A stretch of DNA of 27,832 bases, from positions 1 to 27,832 of the forward strand of contig SHXF01000055.1 in the NCBI GenBank assembly GCA_009693435.1, given 5' to 3'. The notes beneath the pieces are model-generated. The model did no database searches. It was not told where the DNA came from and saw only the letters and a list, made by a program, of their open reading frames with translations. Both the position numbers and the translations under genes were made by a program. The DNA is from Betaproteobacteria bacterium. GTDB taxonomy: Bacteria; Pseudomonadota; Gammaproteobacteria; Burkholderiales; SG8-39. Below, in pieces: positions 1-7,719 of the stretch (positions within the stretch are counted from its first letter, which is position 1; each line of letters starts with the position of its first letter).

Positions 1-2
1 CC

Positions 3-314
3 ATCGCGCGCGCGCGGGTGGAAAGCGCGCACCGGATCGCCGACCGCATGCTGTCGCTCGCCGATGCCGCGCTGGCTGAACCGGCGCTCGCGAACGCCGT
101 GCGGGTTGCGGCCGATATTCTCAAGTGGCAGGCGCAAGTGAGAAACCCCGGCATTTACGGAGAACGCCAGCGGGTCGATGCAACGGTGGACTCGGGGGTC
201 AAGGTGTTCATCGTGCACGCCGGCGTAGACCGGGCGCAGCTCAGTGCCCCATTACAGCTCGGCAATGAGAGCGCAGATCAGGTGATCGGGCAGATCGTGC
301 CGGTGGAGCAGTGA
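3..314 (+). CDS. Phage terminase small subunit-like protein, 5' end outside window
   Basis: The reading frame is open to the left edge, so this is the 3' part of a longer gene; a GTG at 18 lies inside it but need not be the start. The visible product (about 98 residues after that GTG) has an alpha-helical stretch followed by AADILKWQAQVRNPGIYGER. This resembles the C-terminal part of small terminase subunits and related phage DNA-packaging proteins, where a K-W helix is followed by a P-x-x-YG-[ED]-[RK] motif. The terminase small subunit recognises phage DNA and hands it to the large subunit. No large subunit follows, so the packaging module is broken here or lies elsewhere. Neighbouring debris at 333-1171 supports a prophage remnant. 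The family call is from motif memory only. Confidence 0.5.
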   Translation: MARARVESAHRIADRMLSLADAALAEPALANAVRVAADILKWQAQVRNPGIYGERQRVDATVDSGVKVFIVHAGVDRAQLSAPLQLGNESADQVIGQIVPVEQ

Positions 315-332
315 GAGCGCCCGCAAGCCGAC

Positions 333-752
333 ATGATCGCTGGACGCTGCTCGCGTTGCGCACCACTATCCCGGAGGCCAAGCGATGCGCTGAGGATGTT
401 TACGCGCAGGCAAGGTTCGAGCGAGGAAGTCAAAGCAGAGGCGCATTCCTTTCACATCGACACGATGCGTTTTCTCGGTGAGGCTCTGGAGGAACAACCG
501 AAGAATGTCGGGGCGGCTGGCCGAGACTTGAGGGCGGTTCCAAAAGCGAACCGCCCTGCGCCACAACCCACCCTTGCCGATCTCGGTCTCCCCGGTTCGT
601 CAGGCAAGAAGGTTTCCAGCCTGGCGCAAAAGCTCGCCGAGCTGCCAGGCGCAGCTCGATCAGGCATACTCCGTCGGGGCATCGAGCGCTATCCATGCGC
701 CAAGACGGCCGCCCAGACAAGAGGGGCACTCCTCTTTTCATGCGGAGCGTAA
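333..752 (+). pseudogene. Phage/mobile-element regulatory protein fragment
   Basis: A 139-residue open frame. Only its middle and end look like real protein: LGEALEEQPKNVGAAG, then PTLADLGLPGSSGKKVSSLAQKLAELP. The pattern of a G-E-x-L helix, an N/G-rich linker and PTLAxLGI-x(4)-SSxAQKLAxLP is known to me from phage and integrative-element replication or partition proteins (ParB-like or methyltransferase-associated proteins). Those normally continue well beyond this motif, whereas this frame runs into composition-driven sequence and stops. The first 35 or so residues are also unconvincing. I read it as an internal fragment of a decayed gene. No good ribosome-binding site precedes the ATG at 333. 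Confidence 0.35.
531..557. repeat. Perfect 10-bp inverted repeat (hairpin) inside the phage fragment
   Basis: AGGGCGGTTC at 531-540 and its exact complement GAACCGCCCT at 548-557 flank a 7-base loop. No T-tract follows on either strand, so it is not an ordinary intrinsic terminator. It could be a protein-binding site of the former phage or chance in GC-rich DNA. Confidence 0.5.
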
Positions 753-775
753 GATTGAATGCTTGGAGGGATCAA

Positions 776-1171
776 ATGGACAAGACCGGATCGGCCGTCG
801 CCATCGTGGCGCTCGTCAGCTTCATGGGCTGCGCCACAAAGTCCACCGACATTGCTGCGGTGTACGTGTCGCCGCTGCAGTACCAGAATTACGACTGCGT
901 CCAGCTCGGCGCCGAATCCCAGCGCATTCAGGGCCGCATCACCCAGGTTGGCGGCCGGCTCGATCAAGCCGCGTCCAACGATCAGGGCATCACCGCCGCC
1001 AGCGCGATTCTCTTCTGGCCAGCGCTCTTCTTCCTCGGCGGCACGAAGCCCCAGGAAGCCGAGTTCGGGCGCCTGAAGGGCGAGTATGACGCCGTTCAGC
1101 AGGCAGCGATCGAGCGGCGGTGCGCGGTGTCCGCGCCCGCGCCGCAGCTACAGAAGCCGAGCGGATCGTGA
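776..1171 (+). CDS. Small lipoprotein of phage-neighbourhood type
   Basis: The start is the ATG at 776, preceded by GGAGGG at 765-770 with 5-base spacing; the frame is open further upstream but without a comparable site. The product is 131 residues: a short signal peptide ending in the lipobox FMGC (Cys around residue 19), then a conserved-looking segment YVSPLQYQNYDC, a helical middle, a hydrophobic segment (ILFWPALFFLGG) and a C-terminal helix with RLKGEYDAVQQAAI. Uncharacterised proteobacterial lipoproteins with SPLQYQNYDC and FWPxLFFLxG are familiar to me, often misannotated as transporter parts; no function is established. The Cys and hydrophobic patch suggest an envelope-anchored protein. 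It is isolated between phage debris and a possible attachment site. Confidence 0.7.
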   Translation: MDKTGSAVAIVALVSFMGCATKSTDIAAVYVSPLQYQNYDCVQLGAESQRIQGRITQVGGRLDQAASNDQGITAASAILFWPALFFLGGTKPQEAEFGRLKGEYDAVQQAAIERRCAVSAPAPQLQKPSGS

Positions 1172-1291
1172 AGTTGGCCGCCGGCGCACTGCTCGCCTGG
1201 GGCTGAAACCTTTGGCAATGGGATCAGGGTAACGGCGCGGGTAAGGGCGCGGGCGAACTTCGAAAACGCTGTTTTTTCGCTCTAGGCGCGG

Positions 1292-1320
1292 GTCCGGTTC
1301 GATTCCGACCCCCGCCTCCA
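1292..1320 (+). repeat. tRNA/tmRNA 3'-end-like sequence, possible attachment site
   Basis: GGTTCGATTCC (1296-1306) followed by CCCCGCCTCCA up to 1320 has the look of a T-loop followed by acceptor 3' strand, as left behind where an integrase uses the 3' end of tRNA or ssrA as target. The putative T-stem (1293-1297 with 1305-1309) pairs at only three of five positions, and no D-arm, anticodon arm or acceptor 5' strand is apparent upstream, so this is not an intact tRNA. It marks the right edge of the phage-like debris. The second att copy would lie outside the window to the left. Confidence 0.3.
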
Positions 1321-1516
1321 ATACAATCAATCCCTTAGTGGCCAATTAGTCGCCAACGATCGAGATTATCAGGGCATCGCCACGCCGCTTTCGGCGTGAG
1401 TCAGGATAATCAGGTCCTGACCTCCCCATCGCATGGATGGCCGCACCGCATCGGACCCTGCTTTGCGGGGTCTTGCAAAGCTCGCTTGCGGCAATACGGT
1501 CAGGCGTGGGGCGCCG
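1321..1516. other. Intergenic region with three short hairpins
   Basis: No credible gene. Three inverted repeats are visible: CACGCCG/CGGCGTG (1381-1387 and 1392-1398, loop 4), GTCAGGA/TCCTGAC (1400-1406 and 1415-1421, loop 8) and GACCC/GGGTC (1454-1458 and 1468-1472). The segment lies directly downstream of the minus-strand ABC operon, so one or more may end that transcript, but none is followed by a T-tract on the minus strand. Confidence 0.4.
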
Positions 1517-2314
1517 TTAAGCCCCTATCACCTTGTCCGCACCGCTCTCCATCCAGAACACCACGCGCTTCTGCACCGCATTCACGATCATGTGCAGGCC
1601 GATACCCATCATCGACAACACGATGAGGATGGCGAATACGCCGGCCATGTCCATGTTGAAGTTGCGCTGCAGAATCAGGTATCCGAGGCCGGCCTGCGCG
1701 CCGACGAATTCGCCGACGATGGCGCCGATCACGGACAGGACGATCGCCACGTCCAGCCCGACGAAGATATAGGGCAGGGCCTGCGGAAAGCGCGCCATCT
1801 TGAAGATCTGCCAACGCGAGGCGGTGAATGCCACCATCAGTTCGATCTGCTCCACCGGCGCGGCGCGCAATCCGACGATGGTGTTGGCCAGCAGCGGAAA
1901 GAATGCAATGGTGGCGGTGATCACGATCTTGGAGGTCACGCCGTAACCGAACCAGATGACGATGAGGGGGGCGATGGCGACCTTGGGCAGGGTCTGGAAC
2001 GCCACCACATAGGGGTACAACGTGCGCTCCAGCAGCGGGAACTGGCCGATCAGCGCGCCGAGGATCAATCCGAAAAGCGAGCCGAGCACGAAGCCCGCCA
2101 GCACTTCGTAGAAGGTGATGCCGAAGTGCATCAGCATGTCGCCCTGCATGCCGGTCCACATCGCGACGGCCACCGAGGAGGGCGTGGGGAGAATGATCTT
2201 CGGGATTTCGAAAATCCGGACAGTCAGTTCCCAGCCACCGACGACGACGATGAACAGCAGCACGGAGAGCGGCAGCTCCGGCCTTTCCCGGCATATCGCG
2301 ATCAGGCGTTTCAT
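1517..2314 (-). CDS. ABC transporter permease, NitT/TauT (SsuC/TauC) type
   Basis: Inner-membrane subunit of an importer, made with the ATPase and receptor genes immediately upstream. The 265-residue product begins MKRLIAICRERPELPLSVLL and has about six hydrophobic segments, the usual number for this family. The cytoplasmic coupling loop is recognisable as IVGEFVGAQAGLGYLI, the EAA-type G-x(3)-AxxGLG motif that docks on the ATPase. The start is the ATG at 2312-2314, 23 bases after the ATPase stop; no strong Shine-Dalgarno is visible, so translational coupling is likely. An in-frame extension upstream would overlap the ATPase gene and lacks family character. Ligand class is not readable; relatives carry nitrate, sulfonates, pyrimidine precursors and aromatic acids. 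Confidence 0.9.
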   Translation of the reverse strand: MKRLIAICRERPELPLSVLLFIVVVGGWELTVRIFEIPKIILPTPSSVAVAMWTGMQGDMLMHFGITFYEVLAGFVLGSLFGLILGALIGQFPLLERTLYPYVVAFQTLPKVAIAPLIVIWFGYGVTSKIVITATIAFFPLLANTIVGLRAAPVEQIELMVAFTASRWQIFKMARFPQALPYIFVGLDVAIVLSVIGAIVGEFVGAQAGLGYLILQRNFNMDMAGVFAILIVLSMMGIGLHMIVNAVQKRVVFWMESGADKVIGA

Positions 2315-2337
2315 GGGCGGGCTTTCATGCGCACGGG

Positions 2338-3189
2338 TCAGGCATCCAGGGCGCCCAGCGACTGGAAGTGCTGGCGTATCGCCGCAACGTAACGGCCGAA
2401 CGATTCGGAATTGATCAGCTCCAGGGTGCGCGGGCGCGGCAGGTCCACGGCGATGATTTCGGCGATGCGCCCCGGGCGCGGCGTCATCACGATGACGCGA
2501 TCGGCGAGGAATACCGCTTCCGGAATGCTGTGCGTGACCAGCAGCACCGTCTTGCGGCTTTCCTGCCAGATGCGTAGCAGTTCGAGGTTCATCGATTCGC
2601 GCGTCATCGCATCCAGCGCGCCGAAGGGTTCGTCCATGAGCAAGAGCGCCGGTTCGTGCACCAGGGCCCGGCTGATGCCGACGCGCTGCTGCATGCCGCC
2701 CGAGAGTTCGTTCGGGTATTTGCGCTCGAAGCCTTCCAGGCCGACCAGTTTCAGGTAGGCGCGGGCGCGCACCTCGTACTCGGCGCGGTCGCGTCCCTGG
2801 ATTTCCACCGGCAGCATGACGTTCTCCAGCACCGTGCGCCACGGCAGCAGCACCGGCGCCTGGAACACCACGCCGACCTCGCGGCTGGGTCCTTCGACCG
2901 GCTTGTCGCGCATTCGCACCGCACCCGAGGTGCGCGGCAGGATGCCGGCCAGTATTTTCAGTAACGTGCTCTTGCCGCAACCGCTGGGGCCCACGACCGT
3001 GATGAATTCACCTTCCGCAATGTCGAAGCGCGCGTCGGTGAGCGCCTCGATGTCTATCCCTTCGCGGGTGCGATAGATCTTGCTGAGGCCGGATACGGAG
3101 ATGAGTATGGCGTTCGTCCCGAACTTGGTCGACGTAACGCGCGGCTTCGACAGGCTCAGCGCGAACGGGGTGCTTATTTCACCGGACAA
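2338..3189 (-). CDS. ABC transporter ATP-binding protein, NitT/TauT (SsuB/TauB) type
   Basis: Energises the importer by ATP hydrolysis. All motifs are intact, numbering from the TTG at 3189: Walker A GPSGCGKS (about 67-74), Q-loop Gln about 110, signature LSGGMQQR from about 162, Walker B LLLMDEP about 182-188, and switch His about 220 in VTH. The start is uncertain. The only conventional start codon before the conserved domain is TTG at 3187-3189, which overlaps the receptor gene's end by 16 bases. The roughly 30 residues it adds contain TPFALSLSKP, the translation of a dispersed intergenic repeat (3146-3166), not of the ABC family. Either the repeat was inserted at the native start and is now translated, or initiation occurs at a rarer codon after it. 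Confidence 0.9.
   Translation of the reverse strand: MSGEISTPFALSLSKPRVTSTKFGTNAILISVSGLSKIYRTREGIDIEALTDARFDIAEGEFITVVGPSGCGKSTLLKILAGILPRTSGAVRMRDKPVEGPSREVGVVFQAPVLLPWRTVLENVMLPVEIQGRDRAEYEVRARAYLKLVGLEGFERKYPNELSGGMQQRVGISRALVHEPALLLMDEPFGALDAMTRESMNLELLRIWQESRKTVLLVTHSIPEAVFLADRVIVMTPRPGRIAEIIAVDLPRPRTLELINSESFGRYVAAIRQHFQSLGALDA
3146..3166. repeat. Dispersed short repeat, copy 1 (inside ATPase 5' end)
   Basis: TTCGACAGGCTCAGCGCGAA and the following base match 18 of 21 positions with a second copy at 26501-26521. The consensus core, TTCGACAAGCTCAGGACGAA, is an imperfect palindrome (TTCG...CGAA ends) that I know as a common scattered repeat in proteobacterial genomes, often mistranslated as PFVLSLSKG or FDKLRTNG peptides. 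Here it lies in the coding frame of the ATPase. Confidence 0.7.
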
Positions 3190-4274
3190 TTATTCGCCTG
3201 CGCCCGGATCGCGCCGGCATCGTACTTGTTTATCTTTTCCCAGAACGACGGAATGCCGATCAGGTAGGTCTGCGCGGGTATGGTTTTCTCGATCAGCTTG
3301 GCTTCGACCATGAAAGCCTGGATGCGCGAATAGGCGTCGGTGGTGGCATTGCCCCAGAGCTTGCCGCCGTTCATCTCGAACGCGTCCTTCATCGAATCCA
3401 TTTGCGCTTTCTGGTTGTTCAGATCCCAGCGGATTGCGGTTGCTTCATCGGTGCCGCCGGGCTTGGTATTGGGAAATTTCGCCCAGTGAATCTTGCGGGC
3501 GCAATCGGCATTGGCGAAAACGAACGTGGAGGCCTTCGCCGCACCCCGCGCAATTGCCTCTACCATTGCGGGATCCGAGTCTATGGTTTTCTGCAAGGTG
3601 GAGAAGGTGAAGTCAGGGTAGGTGCGCCAGTCGGGCGCAATCAGGTAGCGCAGTTTCAGGCCGGCGTTTTCAAACGTCGCCTGCGCCGAAGCCCAGAACA
3701 GCAGCGCCTGCACTTTATTGGTGCGAAGCGCCTCCACAGGGGGCGCGCCCAGACCCACGGCGACGACGTTCACGTCCTTGTCCGGATCCATGCCGTTTTT
3801 GCGCAGGTAGGATTTCATGAAGGCAATCCCCCCGGTGGCGAGGCTGAACACGCCTATGGTCTTGCCTTTGAGGTCCTTCACGTCCTTGATCGGTCCGTCC
3901 GCCAGCACCGACAGCGACCAGTCGATGACGCCGTTGTTCATCACCACTCGCGCCTTGATGTCGTTGACCACGTTGGCCTGGATCACCACGCTGGAATTGA
4001 GCTGGGCGAATTCCGCGTTGCCCGCCACCATCTGCTGCAGCGCCTGCAGTGATGCGCCCACCGGCAGCACTTCGACGTCGTAGCCTTCCTGCTTCCAGTA
4101 ATCGAGCGACAGCGGCAGGGTGAGCCAGGGATAGCCGACGTTGAGGTTGGTCGTGCCCACGGCAATGCGCACCTTCTTCAGTGGCGCCTGCGCAAAGCCG
4201 GATTGCGCAATCAGAAACGTTGCGGCCGCGCACAACAGCGTGACTACGCGGACGGTCGAGCGGCGAGTGGTCAT
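3174..4274 (-). CDS. ABC transporter substrate-binding protein, NMT1/THI5 (SsuA/TauA) type
   Basis: Periplasmic receptor that delivers ligand to the adjacent permease. The 366-residue product has a signal peptide with cleavage expected after SGFA-Q, then the two-lobed fold of this family: VRIAVGTTNLN opening strand, KQEGYDVEVLPVG, QQMVAGNAEFAQLN, and KDLKGKTIGVFSLATGG, the hallmark segment before the second lobe. Start is the ATG at 4272-4274, preceded by GGAAAG at 6-base spacing. It is first in a receptor > ATPase > permease operon and is divergent from the adenine deaminase gene (137-base gap), so shared regulation is possible. Ligand is unknown; the neighbour suggests a purine or other N-heterocycle, by context only. 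Confidence 0.88.
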   Translation of the reverse strand: MTTRRSTVRVVTLLCAAATFLIAQSGFAQAPLKKVRIAVGTTNLNVGYPWLTLPLSLDYWKQEGYDVEVLPVGASLQALQQMVAGNAEFAQLNSSVVIQANVVNDIKARVVMNNGVIDWSLSVLADGPIKDVKDLKGKTIGVFSLATGGIAFMKSYLRKNGMDPDKDVNVVAVGLGAPPVEALRTNKVQALLFWASAQATFENAGLKLRYLIAPDWRTYPDFTFSTLQKTIDSDPAMVEAIARGAAKASTFVFANADCARKIHWAKFPNTKPGGTDEATAIRWDLNNQKAQMDSMKDAFEMNGGKLWGNATTDAYSRIQAFMVEAKLIEKTIPAQTYLIGIPSFWEKINKYDAGAIRAQANNCPVK

Positions 4275-4411
4275 GTGTGTCTTTCCAAAATTTGTTGCCG
4301 GATAATGTCCATGCTGCTGCTACTGCGAAACGCGGAAATCGCATATTCTGCGTGCAGTTTCTAGCGTGAGCATATTTTGTACCAGCAGCCACCGATAGTC
4401 GAGGAGAAGCG

Positions 4412-5422
4412 ATGCGCGACCTGAAGTCCCTGATTGCCGCCATGCCCAAGGCGGAACTGCATATGCACCTGGAGGGCTCGATCGAGCCCGATCTGATGTT
4501 CCGGCTGGCGGCGCGCAACGGCATCAAGCTGGATTACGGATCGGAGGCGGAACTGCAGGCCGCCTATGATTTCACCAACCTGCAGTCGTTTCTCGACGTC
4601 TACTACGCAGGCCTCACGGTGCTGCTTACCGAGCAGGATTTCTACGACATGACCTGGGACTACATGAAGCGCGCCCGGGCCGACAACGTGGTGCACGCGG
4701 AGTTGTTCATCAGCCCGCAGGCGCACACCCGCCGCGGCGTGCCCTTCGCGGCTATGGCGGCAGGCATCAACGCCGCGCTCCGAGACGCGGCGCGCGACTT
4801 CGGCATCACCTCGGGGCTGATCGCAGGTTTGCAGCGCCAGTGGTCCGAGGAGGATGCATTCGCCATGCTGGAGGAGGCGCAGGCGCATCCGGATGGTTTC
4901 GTCGGACTGGGTCTGGGCGGGCCGGAAGTGGGCAATCCGCCGCAGAAATTCGCGCGCGTGTTCGAGCGCGCCCGCGCGATCGGCTGGCGCACCGTGGCAC
5001 ACGCGGGCGAAGAGGGCCCCGCCGCCTACGTTGCCGACACCGTGGACGTACTGAAAGTGGACCGCATCGACCACGGGGTACATTGCGACCAGGACCCGCG
5101 GTTGGTCGAGCGGCTGGCGGAGTTGCAAGTGCCCCTGACCGTTTGCCCGATCTCGAACGTCAAGCTCAAGGTGTACCCGGACCTGGCCGCGCACAACCTC
5201 AAGCGACTGCTGCGTGCCGGGCTGCGGGTGACGGTGAATTCCGACGACCCGTCTTACTTTCTCGGCTACGTCAACGACAACTACCTCGGCTGCCTGGAAG
5301 CGCTGGACCTGTCGCGCGACGACCTCCACGCGCTGACGAAAAACAGTTTCACCTCGGCTTTCATCAGCGATGCCGAGAAAGCGCGCTACATTGGCATCCT
5401 GGACGAGAGTTTTGCGCACTGA
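4412..5422 (+). CDS. Adenine deaminase, adenosine-deaminase-like type
   Basis: Predicted to convert adenine to hypoxanthine and ammonia in the cytoplasm, using a zinc ion in an amidohydrolase barrel. Metal motif HMHLEGS puts His17 and His19 at the first strand; HAGEEG gives His197 and the catalytic Glu200; NSDDP gives Asp278/Asp279. Length (336 residues) matches the family. Overall it resembles the Pseudomonas-type adenine deaminases of the adenosine deaminase superfamily (YYAGxxVLxTEQDFYDxTW, VAHAGEEGP) more closely than true adenosine deaminases, though substrate choice (adenine, adenosine or another aminated purine) is not certain. AGGAG at 4402-4406 fixes the ATG at 4412. First gene of a plus-strand series; the next gene follows after 40 bases. 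Confidence 0.85.
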   Translation: MRDLKSLIAAMPKAELHMHLEGSIEPDLMFRLAARNGIKLDYGSEAELQAAYDFTNLQSFLDVYYAGLTVLLTEQDFYDMTWDYMKRARADNVVHAELFISPQAHTRRGVPFAAMAAGINAALRDAARDFGITSGLIAGLQRQWSEEDAFAMLEEAQAHPDGFVGLGLGGPEVGNPPQKFARVFERARAIGWRTVAHAGEEGPAAYVADTVDVLKVDRIDHGVHCDQDPRLVERLAELQVPLTVCPISNVKLKVYPDLAAHNLKRLLRAGLRVTVNSDDPSYFLGYVNDNYLGCLEALDLSRDDLHALTKNSFTSAFISDAEKARYIGILDESFAH

Positions 5423-5462
5423 GGGTAATCGCATCCGACGGATAACGGCAAGAGGAGCAGCG

Positions 5463-6449
5463 ATGCATGGACGAATGATGGCCGCGCGAAAAACATGTCT
5501 GTTGGCGTGCGCCGCAATTGCGTGCTTTTCGCTCATGCCCGTGTCGGCGCAGGAGGCCTGGCCGGCGCGACCGGTGAAGTTCATCGTGCCCTCATCGCCC
5601 GGTGGTGGCACCGACATTTACGCGCGCCTGCTGGCGCAATCGCTGGCCGATGCGCTGAAGCAGCAGTTCGTCGTGGAAAACCGTCCGGGTGCAAGCGGCA
5701 ACATCGGCGCGGAAGCCGCGGCGAAATCCGCACCGGACGGCTACACGTTTCTGGTCACCGCCAACCCGGCCATTGCCGTGAACCCCAGCCTGTACCGCAA
5801 GCTCTCGTACAGCGCGGAACGCGACCTGATGCCGGTCGGGCGGGGCGTGTCGTCGCCGCTGGTGCTGGTGGTGCATCCCTCGCTGCAGGCGCGTACGCTG
5901 GGCGAACTGATGGCGCTGGGCAAGCGCGAGCCGGATCGCATCTCCTATGGTTCTGCCGGAACAGGCAGCCCGACCTACTTGGGCGTGCGCATGCTGGAGG
6001 AAGTCGGCGGCGGCAGGTTTCTGCACGTGCCTTACAAAGGCGTCGGCCAGGCCTACCAGGATCTGCTCGGCGGTCAGATCAAGTTCATGCTGCCCGATGT
6101 CGCCTCCGCCACGTCGCACATCAAGTCCGGCAAGCTGATTCCGATTGAAGTGACCGAACGCAGCAGCCAGTTGCCGAACGTGCCGACTTTCGGCGAAACC
6201 GGTTACGCGAATCTGGTGATTTACGGTTCGTTCAGCGTGGTCGCGCCCACCGGCACGCCGGCGGCGGTGATTCAGCGCATGAGCGCGGAGATGGCCCGCG
6301 CGATGAAATCGCCCGCGCTGGCGGAAAAGCTGGAGAACCAAGCCCTGATACCGGTATTCGATACGCCGGATGAGTTTGCCGCGCACCTGAAAAAGGAACG
6401 GGATGCCTGGGCGGACGTTATCCGTCGCAATAACATCCAGCCCGATTGA
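5463..6449 (+). CDS. Bug/TctC-family periplasmic receptor (copy 1)
   Basis: Extracytoplasmic solute-binding protein of the tripartite tricarboxylate transporter family. The 328-residue product has a signal peptide ending at VSA-QE, then WPARPVKFIVPSSPGGGTD (ligand-binding loop 1), VVENRPGASGNIG, AKSAPDGYTFL, and HVPYKGVGQAYQDLLGGQI, all hallmark positions. AGGAG at 5452-5456 supports the ATG at 5463 rather than earlier in-frame Met codons, which lie inside the deaminase gene. It sits between adenine deaminase and a flavin monooxygenase in a probable operon. No TctA or TctB gene is near, as is usual for Burkholderiales Bug proteins, so its membrane partner is elsewhere or it acts as a sensor. 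Ligand unknown; Bug proteins bind small carboxylates and nicotinate-like acids. Confidence 0.93.
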   Translation: MHGRMMAARKTCLLACAAIACFSLMPVSAQEAWPARPVKFIVPSSPGGGTDIYARLLAQSLADALKQQFVVENRPGASGNIGAEAAAKSAPDGYTFLVTANPAIAVNPSLYRKLSYSAERDLMPVGRGVSSPLVLVVHPSLQARTLGELMALGKREPDRISYGSAGTGSPTYLGVRMLEEVGGGRFLHVPYKGVGQAYQDLLGGQIKFMLPDVASATSHIKSGKLIPIEVTERSSQLPNVPTFGETGYANLVIYGSFSVVAPTGTPAAVIQRMSAEMARAMKSPALAEKLENQALIPVFDTPDEFAAHLKKERDAWADVIRRNNIQPD

Positions 6450-6475
6450 GCCGCATGTCTTCTAAAGGACGCAGC

Positions 6476-7708
6476 ATGAATATCGTGATCATCGGCGGGG
6501 GCATCGCCGGCCTGTGCCTGGCGCTGGGGCTGAAGCAGCGCGGCATTGCGTGCCGCGTCTACGAAAGTGCGCCCGAAGTGAAGGAACTGGGCGTGGGCAT
6601 TACGCTGCTGCCGCACGCGATGCGCGAATTCACGACCCTGGGCGTCGAGGCGCGATTGCAGGCGGTAGGCATAGAGAATCTGGAAAGCGTGTTCTTCAAC
6701 CGCCACGGGCAGTTCATCTACAAGGAAGCGCGCGGCAGGCACGCCGGCTACGCCTACCCGGAACTGGGCGTGCATCGCGGCAAGCTGCATCGCATCCTGT
6801 ACGAGACGGCGGTGGAGCGCCTGGGCGCGGAGAACGTCATGACCAACCACCATTGCACCGGGGTCGCGCAGGACGAGCACGGGGTGACGGTGTCGTTCCG
6901 GGAGACTTCCGGGGGAGGGCAGCTGGGAACGGTGCGAGGCGACATCGCGGTCGCCTGCGACGGCATCAACTCGGCGGTGCGCCGCCAGTTCTATCCGGAG
7001 GAAAAGCTCGCCTTCGCCGGCATCAATACCTGGCGCGGCGTCACCCGGCGCAAGCCCTTCCTCACCGGTCGCAGCTACGTGCGCGTGGGCTCGATCGAAA
7101 CCGGAAAAATGGTCATCTACCCCATCGTCGACAACATCTACGGCGAGGGCAATCAGCTGATCAACTGGATGGCGGAAATCCGCCGCGCCAACGTCGACAT
7201 GAACGACTGGAACAAGAAGGGCGACCTCGCCGACTTCTACGACATCTACAAGGACTGGCGCTTCGACTGGCTGGACGTGGCCGACATGGTTTCGCGCGCC
7301 GACCAGATCCTCGAGTACCCGATGGTGGACAAGGATCCGGTGGCGAAATGGACGTTCGGCCGGGTGACGCTGATGGGGGATGCGGCGCATCCGATGTATC
7401 CGCGCGGGTCGAACGGCGCGGCGCAGGGCGCGATCGACGCGAGGACGCTCGCCGAGTTACTGCTGCAGAGCGCAGATCCGCTTGCCGCGCTGCAGGCCTA
7501 TGAAGATGCGCGCCTCGCGACCACGGCGAAAGTGGTGCGCACCAACCGCGAGGTGCCGCCCGATTTCATCAACATCAAGGTCGAAGAGCTGACCGGCGGC
7601 AAACCGTTCCGGCACATCGACGACGTGATCAGCCAGGAAGAGCTGCGGCAGATCTCGGAAAACTACAAGCGCGTCGCCGGTTTCTCACTGGAAACACCGC
7701 GGGCCTGA
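6476..7708 (+). CDS. FAD-dependent monooxygenase, PhzS-like aromatic hydroxylase
   Basis: Class A flavoprotein expected to hydroxylate an aromatic or heteroaromatic ring using NAD(P)H and O2. The product is 410 residues. The N-terminal dinucleotide fold is IVIIGGGIAGLCLALGL (Gly7, Gly9, Gly12), the mid-sequence DG motif appears as VACDGINSAVRR, and the FAD-ribityl GD motif is GDAAHPMYPRGSNGA (Asp302). The GSNGA continuation is typical of the 5-methylphenazine-1-carboxylate monooxygenase (PhzS) branch, not of salicylate hydroxylases. Start is the ATG at 6476 behind AAAGGA at about 6464; in-frame starts at 6446 and 6455 have no such site. It lies 26 bases after tctC and 11 bases before a damaged Rieske gene, so the pair may once have been successive oxygenation steps. 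Confidence 0.87.
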   Translation: MNIVIIGGGIAGLCLALGLKQRGIACRVYESAPEVKELGVGITLLPHAMREFTTLGVEARLQAVGIENLESVFFNRHGQFIYKEARGRHAGYAYPELGVHRGKLHRILYETAVERLGAENVMTNHHCTGVAQDEHGVTVSFRETSGGGQLGTVRGDIAVACDGINSAVRRQFYPEEKLAFAGINTWRGVTRRKPFLTGRSYVRVGSIETGKMVIYPIVDNIYGEGNQLINWMAEIRRANVDMNDWNKKGDLADFYDIYKDWRFDWLDVADMVSRADQILEYPMVDKDPVAKWTFGRVTLMGDAAHPMYPRGSNGAAQGAIDARTLAELLLQSADPLAALQAYEDARLATTAKVVRTNREVPPDFINIKVEELTGGKPFRHIDDVISQEELRQISENYKRVAGFSLETPRA

Positions 7709-7719
7709 GGGGAGTGGCG

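Noticed and set aside
1230..1320. An intact tRNA gene
   Set aside because: Only the T-loop and acceptor-like 3' part can be seen. The T-stem has two mismatches and no cloverleaf can be completed upstream.
1148..1345. A 65-residue minus-strand protein containing EAGVGIEPD
   Set aside because: This peptide is the antisense translation of the T-loop-like sequence at 1296-1306, a common artefact, not a gene.
1433..2392. A 319-residue plus-strand frame opposite the ABC permease
   Set aside because: Composition (His, Asp, Gln repeats) is that of an antisense shadow, and the minus-strand permease is clear.
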